Shown here: in pieces, positions 1-9,501 of the stretch | Numbering within the stretch: the stretch's first letter is position 1 | How the letters are laid out: each line of letters begins with the position of its first letter | From: a bacterium | GTDB lineage: Bacteria > Patescibacteriota > Doudnabacteria > UBA920 | DNA: 39,662 nt | Direction of reading: 5' to 3' | Assembly: GCA_021825655.1 (NCBI GenBank) | Contig: JAKAGU010000007.1 | Coordinates: 1 to 39,662, forward strand | Position numbers and translations under genes: made by a program | Notes under the pieces: generated by a model | Told to the model about the DNA's origin: nothing | What the model saw: the letters and a program-made list of their open reading frames with translations, nothing else | Databases searched by the model: none

Positions 1-507
1 TCCGGGAATCACTGCCAGGGCCTGCGAAAAACCAATCCACACCGCATCCAGCCATTTAATCCGGTCCAAATTTTTTATCTTCTTGCCGAACTTGTCCACG
101 GCCAGCAGCATTAAACCGAAAACCGACATGGTAACTGCAATCAGCAACGGATTGCGGAAAGCCCTTTCCGCTTGTTTTTCCAAAAGATAGCCAATAACCG
201 CGCCGGGAACGGAAGCTACCACGATTAGCCAGGCTAATTTTTGATAAATATTGTTCTGCAAATCACGCGTGGACTTGAAAAGCGAATGCCAAAAACCTTT
301 GACCAGCAAGACGATGTCTCCCCTGAAATATACTACCACCGCCAAGAGAGTCCCCCAGTGCAGCGCGACATCGAAACCCAAGCCCGGATCATCCCACTTA
401 AACAGCCAGGGGGCAATAATCAAATGAGCGGAAGAAGAAATCGGCAGGAACTCCCCCAAGCCCTGCACCATACCCAGAACAAACGGGTGGATTATGTTGT
501 GTAGCAT
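1..507 (-). CDS. uppP: Undecaprenyl-diphosphatase UppP/BacA family, partial (C-terminus beyond left edge)
   Basis: Reverse-strand translation from ATG at 507: [36 protein letters not shown]...IKWLDAVWIGFSQALAVIPG; contains the family motifs QGxxEFLPISSSAHL and GxxQxxAxxPG. Missing from the ORF track because it is open at the edge. Confidence 0.93.
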   Translation of the reverse strand, partial: MLHNIIHPFVLGMVQGLGEFLPISSSAHLIIAPWLFKWDDPGLGFDVALHWGTLLAVVVYFRGDIVLLVKGFWHSLFKSTRDLQNNIYQKLAWLIVVASVPGAVIGYLLEKQAERAFRNPLLIAVTMSVFGLMLLAVDKFGKKIKNLDRIKWLDAVWIGFSQALAVIPG

Positions 508-1040
508 TACTTGATAAAATAATAATAAATGCTTAAGCCTAAAACCGCGCTCGGCCAGGATAATATTATACCAGCCAGCACATCCAATGGATAGTGGACA
601 CCGGCCACGATTCTTGACAAGCCTACCACCAGGCCGCTTAAGGCAACAAACCAGCCCAAACCCGGTTCAAAATGCGCCAACACGATTCCCATAGCCATAA
701 TGCTGATTGTGTGCCCTGAAGGAAAAGATGCCTCTGAATATTTTTTAATCAATTGCTTTACGCGATGCGCAAGAAAAGGCCGCCTGCGCCGGTAAAACAG
801 CCGGATTAATTCGGTTACAATGCCGCGGGCGGCAAACAGAGCGGCCAGCTGGCTAAAAACCAAATGCCGGAAACTTAGCGGCCCCCTGTTGAGCTGGAGA
901 TAAAGCAGCACGCCCACAGGCATCAGCACCGTGTAGTACCGGGCAAAAAATACGACCAGGCCGTCAAACGTTTTATTTTTGCCGGCAAGCCCGTTAAACG
1001 CTTCGAATACCTTCAAATCCCATTCCGCCAACCCCATCAT
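507..1040 (-). CDS. PAP2-superfamily phosphatase (possible undecaprenyl-diphosphatase type)
   Basis: 177 aa; RRRRPF...[12 protein letters not shown]...[16 protein letters not shown] matches the PAP2 motifs (KxxxxxxRP, PSGH, SRxxxxxHxxxD). Confidence 0.9.
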   Translation of the reverse strand: MMGLAEWDLKVFEAFNGLAGKNKTFDGLVVFFARYYTVLMPVGVLLYLQLNRGPLSFRHLVFSQLAALFAARGIVTELIRLFYRRRRPFLAHRVKQLIKKYSEASFPSGHTISIMAMGIVLAHFEPGLGWFVALSGLVVGLSRIVAGVHYPLDVLAGIILSWPSAVLGLSIYYYFIK

Positions 1041-2290
1041 GCTTCCACCCCCGGCACGGGAAACTTTAAAGAAAATTCCCTGACCTGATTTTTTATTTCC
1101 TCCGCTTTTGCTTCGTCATTTTTATACAGCAAGGCGCTGTCAATTATTTCAGCCACAATTTCCATATCTTTCTCCTTGGCGCCGCGCGTGGTCAGGGCAG
1201 GCGTACCCAGCCGGATACCCGAAGGGTCGAGCGGTTTTCGCGGATCATAAGGGATCATATTTTTATTTATCGAAACCCCGACTTTTTCCAAAGCCTTTTC
1301 CGCCTCCTTGCCCGTTACCTGCTTGCTGCCAAACACATCCACCAGCATCAAGTGGTTGTCCGTGCCGCCAGACACAATCCGGTAGCCCCGCTGGGAAAGC
1401 GCTTCGGCCAAAGCTTTGGCGTTTACAATCACCTGTTTAGCGTAATCCTGAAATTCAGGCTTTAAGGCTTCGCCGTAAGCCACGGCTTTGGCCGCATTAA
1501 TGTGGTCATGGGGCCCGCCCTGCACGCCGGGAAAAACCGCTTTGTCGATAGCCGAAGCGAACCGCTCTTTGCACATAATCATGGCGCCGCGAGGCCCGCG
1601 CAGCGTTTTATGAGTGGTGGTTGACACCACGTCGCAAAAAGGCACGGGGTTTTCCAACTGTTTACCGGCCACCAGCCCTGCAATATGGGCAATGTCCGCA
1701 AACAAAAACGCTCCCACCTTATCGGCTATTTCCCTAAAACGCCGCCAGTCCATGTCCCTGGAATAGGCGGAAAATCCCGCCAGAATCATTTTCGGCTTTT
1801 CTCGCAAGGCAATGGACTCCACTTCATCCATATCAATAATTTCCGTATCCTTTTTTACAAAATACGGAATGATGGTGTAAAGTTTGCCGGAAAAATTTAA
1901 CGGATGGCCGTGGCTTAAGTGCCCGCCCTGATCCAGAGAAAAGCCCAGCACTTTGTCCCCGGGGTTTAGTAGCCCCATGTACACGGCCAAGTTGGCCGGC
2001 GAGCCGGACAGCGGCTGGACGTTTACGTGTTCGGCGCCAAACAGCTCTTTGGCCCGCTCAATGGCCAAGCTTTCGGCCTGATCGATAATTTCATTGCCTC
2101 CGTAATACCTTTTGCCGGGGTAGCCTTCGGAATATTTGTTGGTTAAAATCGAGCCCATGGCCTCCAGGACCGCGGGACTGACATAATTCTCGCTGGCAAT
2201 CAATTCTATGCCTTCTTTCTGCCTTTGTTCTTCCAGCTTGATAATTTCGTAGACCCTTGGATCAAACTTTTGTAAATTTGCGTAATTCAT
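1037..2290 (-). CDS. glyA: Serine hydroxymethyltransferase
   Basis: 417 aa; [40 protein letters not shown] and [14 protein letters not shown] (PLP lysine) are diagnostic. Confidence 0.98.
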   Translation of the reverse strand: MNYANLQKFDPRVYEIIKLEEQRQKEGIELIASENYVSPAVLEAMGSILTNKYSEGYPGKRYYGGNEIIDQAESLAIERAKELFGAEHVNVQPLSGSPANLAVYMGLLNPGDKVLGFSLDQGGHLSHGHPLNFSGKLYTIIPYFVKKDTEIIDMDEVESIALREKPKMILAGFSAYSRDMDWRRFREIADKVGAFLFADIAHIAGLVAGKQLENPVPFCDVVSTTTHKTLRGPRGAMIMCKERFASAIDKAVFPGVQGGPHDHINAAKAVAYGEALKPEFQDYAKQVIVNAKALAEALSQRGYRIVSGGTDNHLMLVDVFGSKQVTGKEAEKALEKVGVSINKNMIPYDPRKPLDPSGIRLGTPALTTRGAKEKDMEIVAEIIDSALLYKNDEAKAEEIKNQVREFSLKFPVPGVEA

Positions 2291-2394
2291 AAAAAATCCT
2301 TGGTGGTTAGTGGTAAATTCAAAAAACGGCCCTGGCTCTACCGGTTCAGATTCTTATACTTAATTTGGAGGGAGTATTTGTTCATGGCAAAAAA

Positions 2395-2811
2395 TTAGTT
2401 CAACAATTTCAAATTTTCTTTCATAATCACTCCCAGGGGCAAGGCCGGCATTTCATTTAAAAAGTACCAGCCTAACTCGGAACATTTTTCCGGTTCCAAA
2501 ATTTTTGGCTCGCCGGTAACTATTTCGCATTCAAAGATGGTGGAAACCCAATGCTGGCCCTCTTTGGGCATAATATGGTCGGCGCAGCCATATTGCCTCA
2601 GCACCCGTACATCTATTCCCAGTTCTTCTTTTACCTCCCGCGTAACCGCACTAGCCATGGTTTCCCCGAATTCCACTGTACCCCCCGGGATAATCCACGT
2701 CCCCTGTTCATTCTTGGCTTTTGGACCGCGCTTCATCAGCAGGACCTTGCCTTCCGGGTTCCGGATTACTGCGCCGCAGCCCACGCCGATAAAATTTGTG
2801 CCGGGTTTCAT
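2395..2811 (-). CDS. NUDIX hydrolase
   Basis: 138 aa; Nudix box GGTVEFGETMASAVTREVKEELGI. Confidence 0.93.
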   Translation of the reverse strand: MKPGTNFIGVGCGAVIRNPEGKVLLMKRGPKAKNEQGTWIIPGGTVEFGETMASAVTREVKEELGIDVRVLRQYGCADHIMPKEGQHWVSTIFECEIVTGEPKILEPEKCSELGWYFLNEMPALPLGVIMKENLKLLN

Positions 2812-2814
2812 AAA

Positions 2815-3240
2815 TTAAAACTTCATTTCAAAGATATTGTTGGGCTTAGCGGCAAAGTCAGAATAGCGCAGCCATACGGGTTTGACTCTGAAAAAACGGG
2901 CTTCGGGCATGGCCGCAAATTTTTTTTCCACCGGATTTTTCTGGATATGCCTTTTCAAATATTTTGAAAAGGCTTTTACCGACAACTCTTCCGCCACCCC
3001 CTCGTATTGCAAAGTAATTTTTTCCTCTCCCCCGACCACAAATGCCACGCGGGGATTTTTTCGCAAATTTTTATACTTCCGGTAAAAAGCCAGGGTGGTG
3101 AACACCACCTCCAGCTCAGCCGTCTCTGAAAAATCTATCGCTGCCGCTTCCGGCTGACGCCCTCCAAAAGTGGCAATAACCCCCATGTGGTGGCGCTTCA
3201 AAAAACTTAAAACTTTTCTTTTCTTTTCCGCGATTTCCAT
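2815..3240 (-). CDS. Pyridoxamine 5'-phosphate oxidase-like (split-barrel flavin/PLP-binding) protein
   Basis: 141 aa; MGVIATFGGRQPEAAAIDF...TLAFYRKYKNLRKNPRVAFVVGG fits the PNPOx-like fold. Confidence 0.75.
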   Translation of the reverse strand: MEIAEKKRKVLSFLKRHHMGVIATFGGRQPEAAAIDFSETAELEVVFTTLAFYRKYKNLRKNPRVAFVVGGEEKITLQYEGVAEELSVKAFSKYLKRHIQKNPVEKKFAAMPEARFFRVKPVWLRYSDFAAKPNNIFEMKF

Positions 3241-3254
3241 AGCAATTGAGGATG

Positions 3255-4421
3255 CTAAATAAACATGTATAACAAACTAAAAATACCGGCTAATATGAAT
3301 AATGACACAAAACCCACGCTTAGGCTAATGGTGCTGAAAACGCTAAACAATGCCATCCCCAGAATGCAAGCGGTTAACTTTCCCACGGCCAGGCTCTGTT
3401 CAAAAAACACCGCGTACGGCACCACATGGGTATTTTCCGCCCGAATGTAAGTAACGGTAGAGATGGGAATAAAACACATTTCTTTGCTGGTCCGCGACAA
3501 GGTGTCTATGGCCAGGGCATTCCAAACATTGGTGACAATCAAGCGCGCAAACCATACCAAGGAAGTCAAAAATGCCCCAAGTTTTATCAGCAGCCTTTTT
3601 GTGTACTGATCCGTCATTTTCCCCACGATTACGGCCAGTACTGCCGCGGCAAAACTTGAAATGGTGGCCAAAAGGCCGGTGTTCTCATAATTTTTCACCA
3701 CGATAAAAATAAAAATCGGCCAAATGGTCAACACCAACAGTTCCTCGCCAAAACCCAAATAGCCCAAAAACTTTTTGGGGTAGTCCCGGAACAGCTGCAG
3801 CGTATCCCGAAAATTGTACTCCTTGGGCACAAACACTTCCTTGGCTTTAAATAGCGGCAAAATGCTGCCGCAATAAATCAATGCCGCGGTTATAAAAGTG
3901 GCAGTCATGCCCAATTTTTGGGACAGTATCCCGCCGATAAACGGACCGGCAATTTGCGCAATACTGGCAATGGCGTTGGACACCCCAAACTCCCGCCCAA
4001 CCTGGTCATGATCGGTGTAACGCGTCATTAAAGCGTGAAAACCCGGCCAATACAGGGCTTTTTGCGCAGCCAGGGACATGGCTGCCAAAAAAGCCAAGCC
4101 GTGGTTATCTTTGGAAACCAAAAGCAGCATCCAGTACAAAACCTGGAACGGAGCGCTCATGGCAATCGCATGCTTATAGCCATAAAGGCTGGCGACTTTG
4201 CCGCCAAATGGAATAATCACTATATAAGTGGCATAAGTGACAGCCATAAACAGCAGAACCAGGGGCACGCTAAAGCCTAAGACCGAGTACAAAAAAATCG
4301 GCTCGAACAACATAGCCACGGCCACGGCCAAATTGGAGATAGCAATGGACACATATAGTTCGCCGATTTCTTCGCGTATGCTTTTGGAAAAATACCTGGG
4401 GAAATGAAAACTGGATAACAT
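3255..4421 (-). CDS. MFS-type transporter
   Basis: 388 aa, about 10-12 hydrophobic segments; GREFGVSNAIASIAQIAGPFIGGILSQKLG. Confidence 0.8.
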   Translation of the reverse strand: MLSSFHFPRYFSKSIREEIGELYVSIAISNLAVAVAMLFEPIFLYSVLGFSVPLVLLFMAVTYATYIVIIPFGGKVASLYGYKHAIAMSAPFQVLYWMLLLVSKDNHGLAFLAAMSLAAQKALYWPGFHALMTRYTDHDQVGREFGVSNAIASIAQIAGPFIGGILSQKLGMTATFITAALIYCGSILPLFKAKEVFVPKEYNFRDTLQLFRDYPKKFLGYLGFGEELLVLTIWPIFIFIVVKNYENTGLLATISSFAAAVLAVIVGKMTDQYTKRLLIKLGAFLTSLVWFARLIVTNVWNALAIDTLSRTSKEMCFIPISTVTYIRAENTHVVPYAVFFEQSLAVGKLTACILGMALFSVFSTISLSVGFVSLFILAGIFSLLYMFI

Positions 4422-4422
4422 G

Positions 4423-5079
4423 TTATTTTTTCAAGGCGCTTAATATTTGTTTTTCGCTGACGGGGCCCGGCCTTAGTATGTGTACAAAGCCGCGACTAAT
4501 CTTCAGTAAAGTAGACGGCTTATGCCGGGGCAGCTGACCGGCATCAAGCACTATGTCGGGCTGGTGTTTTTTATCCTTAAACTGCGTAACCACATCTCCC
4601 GCAGAATAACTGTCATACCCGCCCGAAAGATGCAGGGAGGGATTGGCGCTGGTTGTGGTAATTGGCTTGCCGAGTTGTCTGGCCAAATCTAAGGCGATTT
4701 TATTTTTAGGCAAACGTACGCCTAAGGATTTTGTTTTGGCAGACAATAATTCCAGTCCCGCCTGTTGGGAAACCAGGCCCAAAACCATAGTCAGCGGCCC
4801 GGGCCAAAAAGATTTCGCCAACCGTCCGGCGACTGTGTTCCAGCCGACAATCTTTTTTGCATAAGCGACCGAAGGCACCACTACATGTATCGGCTGGCCC
4901 GCACTTCTTTCTTTTATCCGATATAGCTTGCGGATGGCGGCAATGTTTTCCGCATTCACGGCCAAGCCATAAGACGTGTCAGTCGGATAAGCCACCACTT
5001 TCCCCTGCTTTAAAGCGGCAACACAAGTGTTGATAATCTGTTTATGATTTTTTCTGTTGTATTTTAGGATTAACATCAA
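4423..5079 (-). CDS. tsaC: L-threonylcarbamoyladenylate synthase (YrdC/Sua5/TsaC family)
   Basis: 218 aa; GKVVAYPTDTSYGLAVNAEN...KxR...PGPLTMVL...LGVRLPKN...PITTTSANPS. Confidence 0.93.
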   Translation of the reverse strand: MMLILKYNRKNHKQIINTCVAALKQGKVVAYPTDTSYGLAVNAENIAAIRKLYRIKERSAGQPIHVVVPSVAYAKKIVGWNTVAGRLAKSFWPGPLTMVLGLVSQQAGLELLSAKTKSLGVRLPKNKIALDLARQLGKPITTTSANPSLHLSGGYDSYSAGDVVTQFKDKKHQPDIVLDAGQLPRHKPSTLLKISRGFVHILRPGPVSEKQILSALKK

Positions 5080-5678
5080 AAATGCTTGTTGGTTTTTACT
5101 TTTAAAGCGCCTTCGTCACGGCTGAGTTTCCAAAATGCATGGATAAATTCGTCAAACTTGCACCAATCTTCACCATGTACCAAGTTAAAGACCTTTTCTT
5201 TTTTGTTCCAATGTTTTAAATCACCCTCATTGTGCTGAATTTTCGCTTCTATCTTATCCATTGACTTAGCAAATTTTGCCTCAAAAGTTTTGGCCTTGCC
5301 ATATTCGTCCCACAAGGCGTAAATTTCTTTAGATTGTCTTTCGGGTAACAGCTTTAACAATTTTTTCATTCCATTTTTTTCTTTATCATGCTTCCCTTCC
5401 TTATGTTTTTTGGATTTCCACGCCCAAGTGTCCCCACTGTAAACCTCGCAGAGGTCATGCACTACTAAAATTTTCAGAACTTTCTCTAACTTAATTTTCT
5501 TCTTTAAATAAGGGCTCATTATTATTGCCATAAGCAATAACCGCCAAGAATGCTCAGCCACACTTTCTCTCCTGCCCGAAGACAACCAAGAATGCCGAAG
5601 CAAAGTTTTTAGTTTCTCGGACTCGTGCAAAAATTTCAGTATTTTTATTTGCTCTTTATTTTTTTTCACCTGCTTCAA
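5076..5678 (-). CDS. HD-domain hydrolase (YfbR/HDDC2-like)
   Basis: 200 aa; RESVAEHSWRLLLMA...VHDLCEVYSGD metal-binding HD motifs. Confidence 0.85.
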   Translation of the reverse strand: MKQVKKNKEQIKILKFLHESEKLKTLLRHSWLSSGRRESVAEHSWRLLLMAIIMSPYLKKKIKLEKVLKILVVHDLCEVYSGDTWAWKSKKHKEGKHDKEKNGMKKLLKLLPERQSKEIYALWDEYGKAKTFEAKFAKSMDKIEAKIQHNEGDLKHWNKKEKVFNLVHGEDWCKFDEFIHAFWKLSRDEGALKVKTNKHF

Positions 5679-5681
5679 CTG

Positions 5682-8654
5682 TCAAATTACCAAGTTAATC
5701 AACCTGCCTTTAATATAAATTACGCGCTTCACGCTGTCCTGAACCAGCGCCTGCTTAACGGCCGGCAGTTCCAGGGCTTTAGACTTGACCGCAGACTCTT
5801 CTTCGCCGGCGCCCACAATTAACTTGCCTCTGACCTTGCCGTTAACCTGCACCACCAATTCCGTTTCGTTATCCACCAGCAGCGCCGCGTTGAATTCCGG
5901 CCAAGCTTCCTGTTGCAGCATCTTCTTGCCGCCCAACCTCTGATACAGTTCCTCGCTCAAATGGGGCGCAAAGGGGTACAACAGCTTCAAAAACGACTGT
6001 GCCGCGCCCAAGCTTATGGGTTCGGCTTTAATCTCCTTATGGAATTCCATAAAAGCCGAAATGGCGGTATTGAATCGGAAAGCTTCAATATCTTCTCCTA
6101 CCTTTTTTACCAGGCGATGGAGCAATTTTTCCGCTTTCGGAGAAGTGTTTTGCGGCTTTGTATTTTCCGACAGCTCTTCGGCCCATTGCCATACCCGGTC
6201 CAAAAACCTGCGCACACCGACCACGCCCTGGTCATTCCAGGAAACCATAAGTTCGTGGGGGCCTAAAAACATTTCATACATGCGCAAAGTATCCGCCCCG
6301 TGCTTTTTAACAATCACTTGCGGGTCTACCACGTTTCCGCGGCTCTTGGACATCTTTTCACCGTCTGCGGCCAGAACAATGCCGTGCGGCTGGCGTTTTT
6401 TATAGGGCTCTTTTTCAGTAACGAGCCCCTGGTCATACAAAAATAAATTCCAAAAACGGGAATACAGCAAATGCAGCGTGGTGTGTTCCATGCCGCCGAA
6501 ATACACATCCACCGGCTGCCAATACTTCAGTTTTTTCAGGTCGGCAAATTTTGACTTGTTCTTCGGGTCCGCATACCGCAGCCAATACCAGGAACTGCCG
6601 GCCCACTGCGGCATGGTATTGGTCTCGCGCCAGGCCACCTGCTTGCATTTGGGGCAGGTGGTTTTGACCCATTTTTTTATGGCTGCCAGGGGCGATTCGC
6701 CCGTGCCGGTCGGCTCGTATTTTTTTACCGGCGGCAGTTTAACGGGCAAGTCCTTGTCCGGTACGGGCACCACGCCGCAATCCTCGCAGTGAATTAACGG
6801 GATAGGTTCACCCCAGTAGCGCTGGCGGGAAAACACCCAATCGCGCAGCTTGTACTGCGTTGTTAAACGGCCGAACGCCTCGCCCATTTTGCCAACGGCC
6901 TCGGCTGTCGACAACCCGTCAAAAACATCGGAGTTAACGACTTTCCCCTGCCCTGCATAGCACTTCTTGCCCTGGCGGATATCTTCCAATTCCTGTTCCG
7001 GATTTTCAACGGGTTCCACCACGCACTGGACAGGCAGCTGGTATTTCGCTGCAAATTCAAAATCGCGCTGGTCGTGGGCGGGCACGGCCATAATTGCGCC
7101 CGTGCCATAACCCCAAAGCACATAATCTGCAACCCACACTGGGATTTCCTGGCCCGTGGCCGGGTTCACGGCTTTGAGGCCTTTTAGCTGTACGCCGGTT
7201 TTTGCCTTGCCTTCGGCGCTGCGCTCCATTTCTTTTTTCTTTTTGGCCGCCTCCACATATTTTTTAACTTCCTTGAAATTTTCTATATTATTCTGGTTGT
7301 CCGCAATCACCGGATGCTCCGGCGCCACCACCATATAAGTCGCTCCGTAAATCGTATCCGGCCGGGTGGTAAAAACCTTAAGGCTGGGCAGTATCTTCCC
7401 CAGCACCTCGGGTTCCTGCGCTCCGCTTAAATGAGGCTCATTTCCTTTGATTTTTACCAGCTGCGCGCCCAGTTTTTCGGAAAAAGATTCCCCGTCCTGC
7501 ATGGGCACGACGTAATCCGTGGTGTCATACAACAAACCAAACGCCGATGCGTTAGCTTTGATTCGTTTAAAGTCAAAGCCCTTTTTACAGGCTTCGGTTA
7601 CCGATTTTCTTATTTTGTTATCCAAAAACTTTCCGGAAAACGGGGTGCAGAGCAAAAATACTTTTTTGACCCTTACCCCTTTTTCCAGCAAACGCAAAGC
7701 GACCGTACCGCCGAAAGAATGGCCGACAATCACCGTGTTTTCGTCTATTTTGCAGTTCTTGGCTACGTAATCCGCCTGTTCCAAATCGTTCGGCTCGCCA
7801 GCGTTCGGCAAATCCGGGACTTGCACCTTATAGCCTTTAGCCTCCAACGATTTTCTCAGCCACGGAAAAGCATGGCTGCTGGAAGATCCGTTTCGCCCGT
7901 GAAGAATGAGAAAATTGGTTTTAGCCTTATCCGTACCGGCTGAAATTACCTCAAATGAAATTTCCGCGCCCACGGATTTGCCAATCCAGTTCTCCTGGCT
8001 TTTTTTCACGGCCTCGGGCCATTCCGGAAGCTGCCCAAGGCCGGCAAGCAACTTTTCCGCATAGGCGGTAATTTTTAAATACCACTGGCGCAATTCTTTC
8101 TGCACCACTTCCGTGCCACAGCGTTCGCACCGGCCGTCCACCACTTCTTCGTTAGCCAAACCTGTTTTGTCTTTGGGGCACCAGTTTATCAGGCCCGTCG
8201 CCTCGTAAGCCAAGCCTTTTTTGTAAAATTGCAAAAACAGCCATTGCGTCCACTTGTAATATTCCGGATCAGTGGTATTAATTTCCCTAGCCCAGTCAAA
8301 AGATAGTCCCCAGGAAAGCATTTGCTTCTTGGCGTTGGCCACATTTTTCTTAGTGGTAATGGAAGGGTGCACGCCCATCTTAATGGCATAGTTCTCCGCC
8401 GGCAGACCGAAAGCGTCCCAGCCAATGGGATACATGACCTCAAAACCGCGCATTCTCAAATACCGGCTGTAAACGTCTCCGGCCACATACGGCCGCAAAT
8501 GGCCCATGTGAAGCCCGGCCCCGCTCGGATACGGAAACTCCACCAGGACATATTTTTTTTGTTTATTTGCGTTCTCTCTAGCGGCAAAAATCTTTTTGCT
8601 CTGCCAGACTTTCTGCCACTTGGGTTCCAGCTTAGCGGGGTTGTATGAATTCAT
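5682..8654 (-). CDS. leuS: Leucyl-tRNA synthetase with an inserted RBBP9/YdeN-like alpha/beta hydrolase in the CP1 editing domain
   Basis: FPYPSGAGLHMGHLRPY (HIGH), KMSKSRGNVVDP (KMSKS), and the editing motif VFTTRPDTIYGATYMVVAPEHP. The ORF track gives 8705 as start; the ATG at 8654 (MNSYNPAKLEPKWQKVW) is more plausible. Confidence 0.97.
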   Translation of the reverse strand: MNSYNPAKLEPKWQKVWQSKKIFAARENANKQKKYVLVEFPYPSGAGLHMGHLRPYVAGDVYSRYLRMRGFEVMYPIGWDAFGLPAENYAIKMGVHPSITTKKNVANAKKQMLSWGLSFDWAREINTTDPEYYKWTQWLFLQFYKKGLAYEATGLINWCPKDKTGLANEEVVDGRCERCGTEVVQKELRQWYLKITAYAEKLLAGLGQLPEWPEAVKKSQENWIGKSVGAEISFEVISAGTDKAKTNFLILHGRNGSSSSHAFPWLRKSLEAKGYKVQVPDLPNAGEPNDLEQADYVAKNCKIDENTVIVGHSFGGTVALRLLEKGVRVKKVFLLCTPFSGKFLDNKIRKSVTEACKKGFDFKRIKANASAFGLLYDTTDYVVPMQDGESFSEKLGAQLVKIKGNEPHLSGAQEPEVLGKILPSLKVFTTRPDTIYGATYMVVAPEHPVIADNQNNIENFKEVKKYVEAAKKKKEMERSAEGKAKTGVQLKGLKAVNPATGQEIPVWVADYVLWGYGTGAIMAVPAHDQRDFEFAAKYQLPVQCVVEPVENPEQELEDIRQGKKCYAGQGKVVNSDVFDGLSTAEAVGKMGEAFGRLTTQYKLRDWVFSRQRYWGEPIPLIHCEDCGVVPVPDKDLPVKLPPVKKYEPTGTGESPLAAIKKWVKTTCPKCKQVAWRETNTMPQWAGSSWYWLRYADPKNKSKFADLKKLKYWQPVDVYFGGMEHTTLHLLYSRFWNLFLYDQGLVTEKEPYKKRQPHGIVLAADGEKMSKSRGNVVDPQVIVKKHGADTLRMYEMFLGPHELMVSWNDQGVVGVRRFLDRVWQWAEELSENTKPQNTSPKAEKLLHRLVKKVGEDIEAFRFNTAISAFMEFHKEIKAEPISLGAAQSFLKLLYPFAPHLSEELYQRLGGKKMLQQEAWPEFNAALLVDNETELVVQVNGKVRGKLIVGAGEEESAVKSKALELPAVKQALVQDSVKRVIYIKGRLINLVI
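7383..7943 (-). other. Inserted alpha/beta serine hydrolase domain within leuS (about 187 aa)
   Basis: FLILHGRNGSSSSHAFPWLRKSLEAKGYKVQVPDLPNAGEPNDLEQ...VIVGHSFGGTVALRLL...LLYDTTDYVVP...GNEPHLSG: N-terminal HG loop, GHSFGG nucleophile elbow, plausible catalytic Asp and His in the RBBP9-type order. Confidence 0.9.
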
Positions 8655-8658
8655 AAAA

Positions 8659-9501
8659 TTAAATTTTGAATAGTTGTTTTGCGTTGTCAAAAGTGGCTGT
8701 TTCAATTTCCGCCTGGCTTAACTGCTTGATTTCGGCTGCCTTGCCAGCCACAAATCTCACAAAATCCGGTTCATTGCGCTTGCCCCGGTTGGGTGCGGGC
8801 GTCAGGTACGGACAATCGGTTTCCAGAAGCATTTTTTCCATAGGACACAGCTCCACCAACTTTTTCATGTTGCCGGTTTTGTCAAAAGTAATAATCCCGT
8901 TAAAGGACACATACGCGCCTAAGGTCAAAAACTTTTCCAAAAATTCCGGGGAATGCGTATAACTATGGACCACAAAACGCATTTCGCTTACTTTTTCTTC
9001 CTCAAAAACCCGGAGCATGTCATGGTACAGCTCGTCGCTCCCCTTTTCCGGGCGGCTGTGCACCACCAAAGCCTTGTCATACTGTTTGGCAAAACGTATT
9101 TGTTTTCTGAACACCTCAATCTGCTTGCGTTTAATCTCCTCGTGCAAAGCCTTGTCTTCCGGCAACCGGTAGTAATCCAAGCCGCATTCGCCAATACCCA
9201 CAACTTTCGGATGAACCACGAGCTCCGCATAGGCCGGCAAGCTAAAATCTTCCTCGCGGGTCTTAAAATGGGTTTCTTCCTCGTCCACATGCTGCGAATG
9301 GGTATGTTCGGGGTGCAGTCCGATGACCGCGTATACCCCTTGCGCGAATTGCCCTGCCAGTTCGGCAGCCTGGCGGGAGGTATCAATCTGGCTGCCTACA
9401 TTTATTACCCACACGCCATTGCTTAAAGCGCGCTGCAAAACTTCTTTTGCATCTTCCTGATAGGCCTTGAAGTTGACATGTGCGTGGGTATCAATCAGCA
9501 T
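8659..9501 (-). CDS. tatD: TatD family metal-dependent hydrolase
   Basis: 280 aa; MLIDTHAHVNF, VVGIGECGLDYYR, VVHSRP, LLETDCPYLTPAPNRGKRNEP. Confidence 0.95.
   Translation of the reverse strand: MLIDTHAHVNFKAYQEDAKEVLQRALSNGVWVINVGSQIDTSRQAAELAGQFAQGVYAVIGLHPEHTHSQHVDEEETHFKTREEDFSLPAYAELVVHPKVVGIGECGLDYYRLPEDKALHEEIKRKQIEVFRKQIRFAKQYDKALVVHSRPEKGSDELYHDMLRVFEEEKVSEMRFVVHSYTHSPEFLEKFLTLGAYVSFNGIITFDKTGNMKKLVELCPMEKMLLETDCPYLTPAPNRGKRNEPDFVRFVAGKAAEIKQLSQAEIETATFDNAKQLFKI

Noticed and set aside
7431-7943. 170-aa plus-strand ORF across the LeuRS insert, considered as evidence for an inserted mobile gene
   Set aside because: The minus frame carries all conserved hydrolase motifs and is continuous with LeuRS; the plus ORF has no recognisable motifs.
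5682-8654. Intein or group I/II intron interpretation of the LeuRS insertion
   Set aside because: No intein splice-junction motifs (Cys/Ser...HN-Cys/Ser) and the insert is a typical soluble alpha/beta hydrolase.
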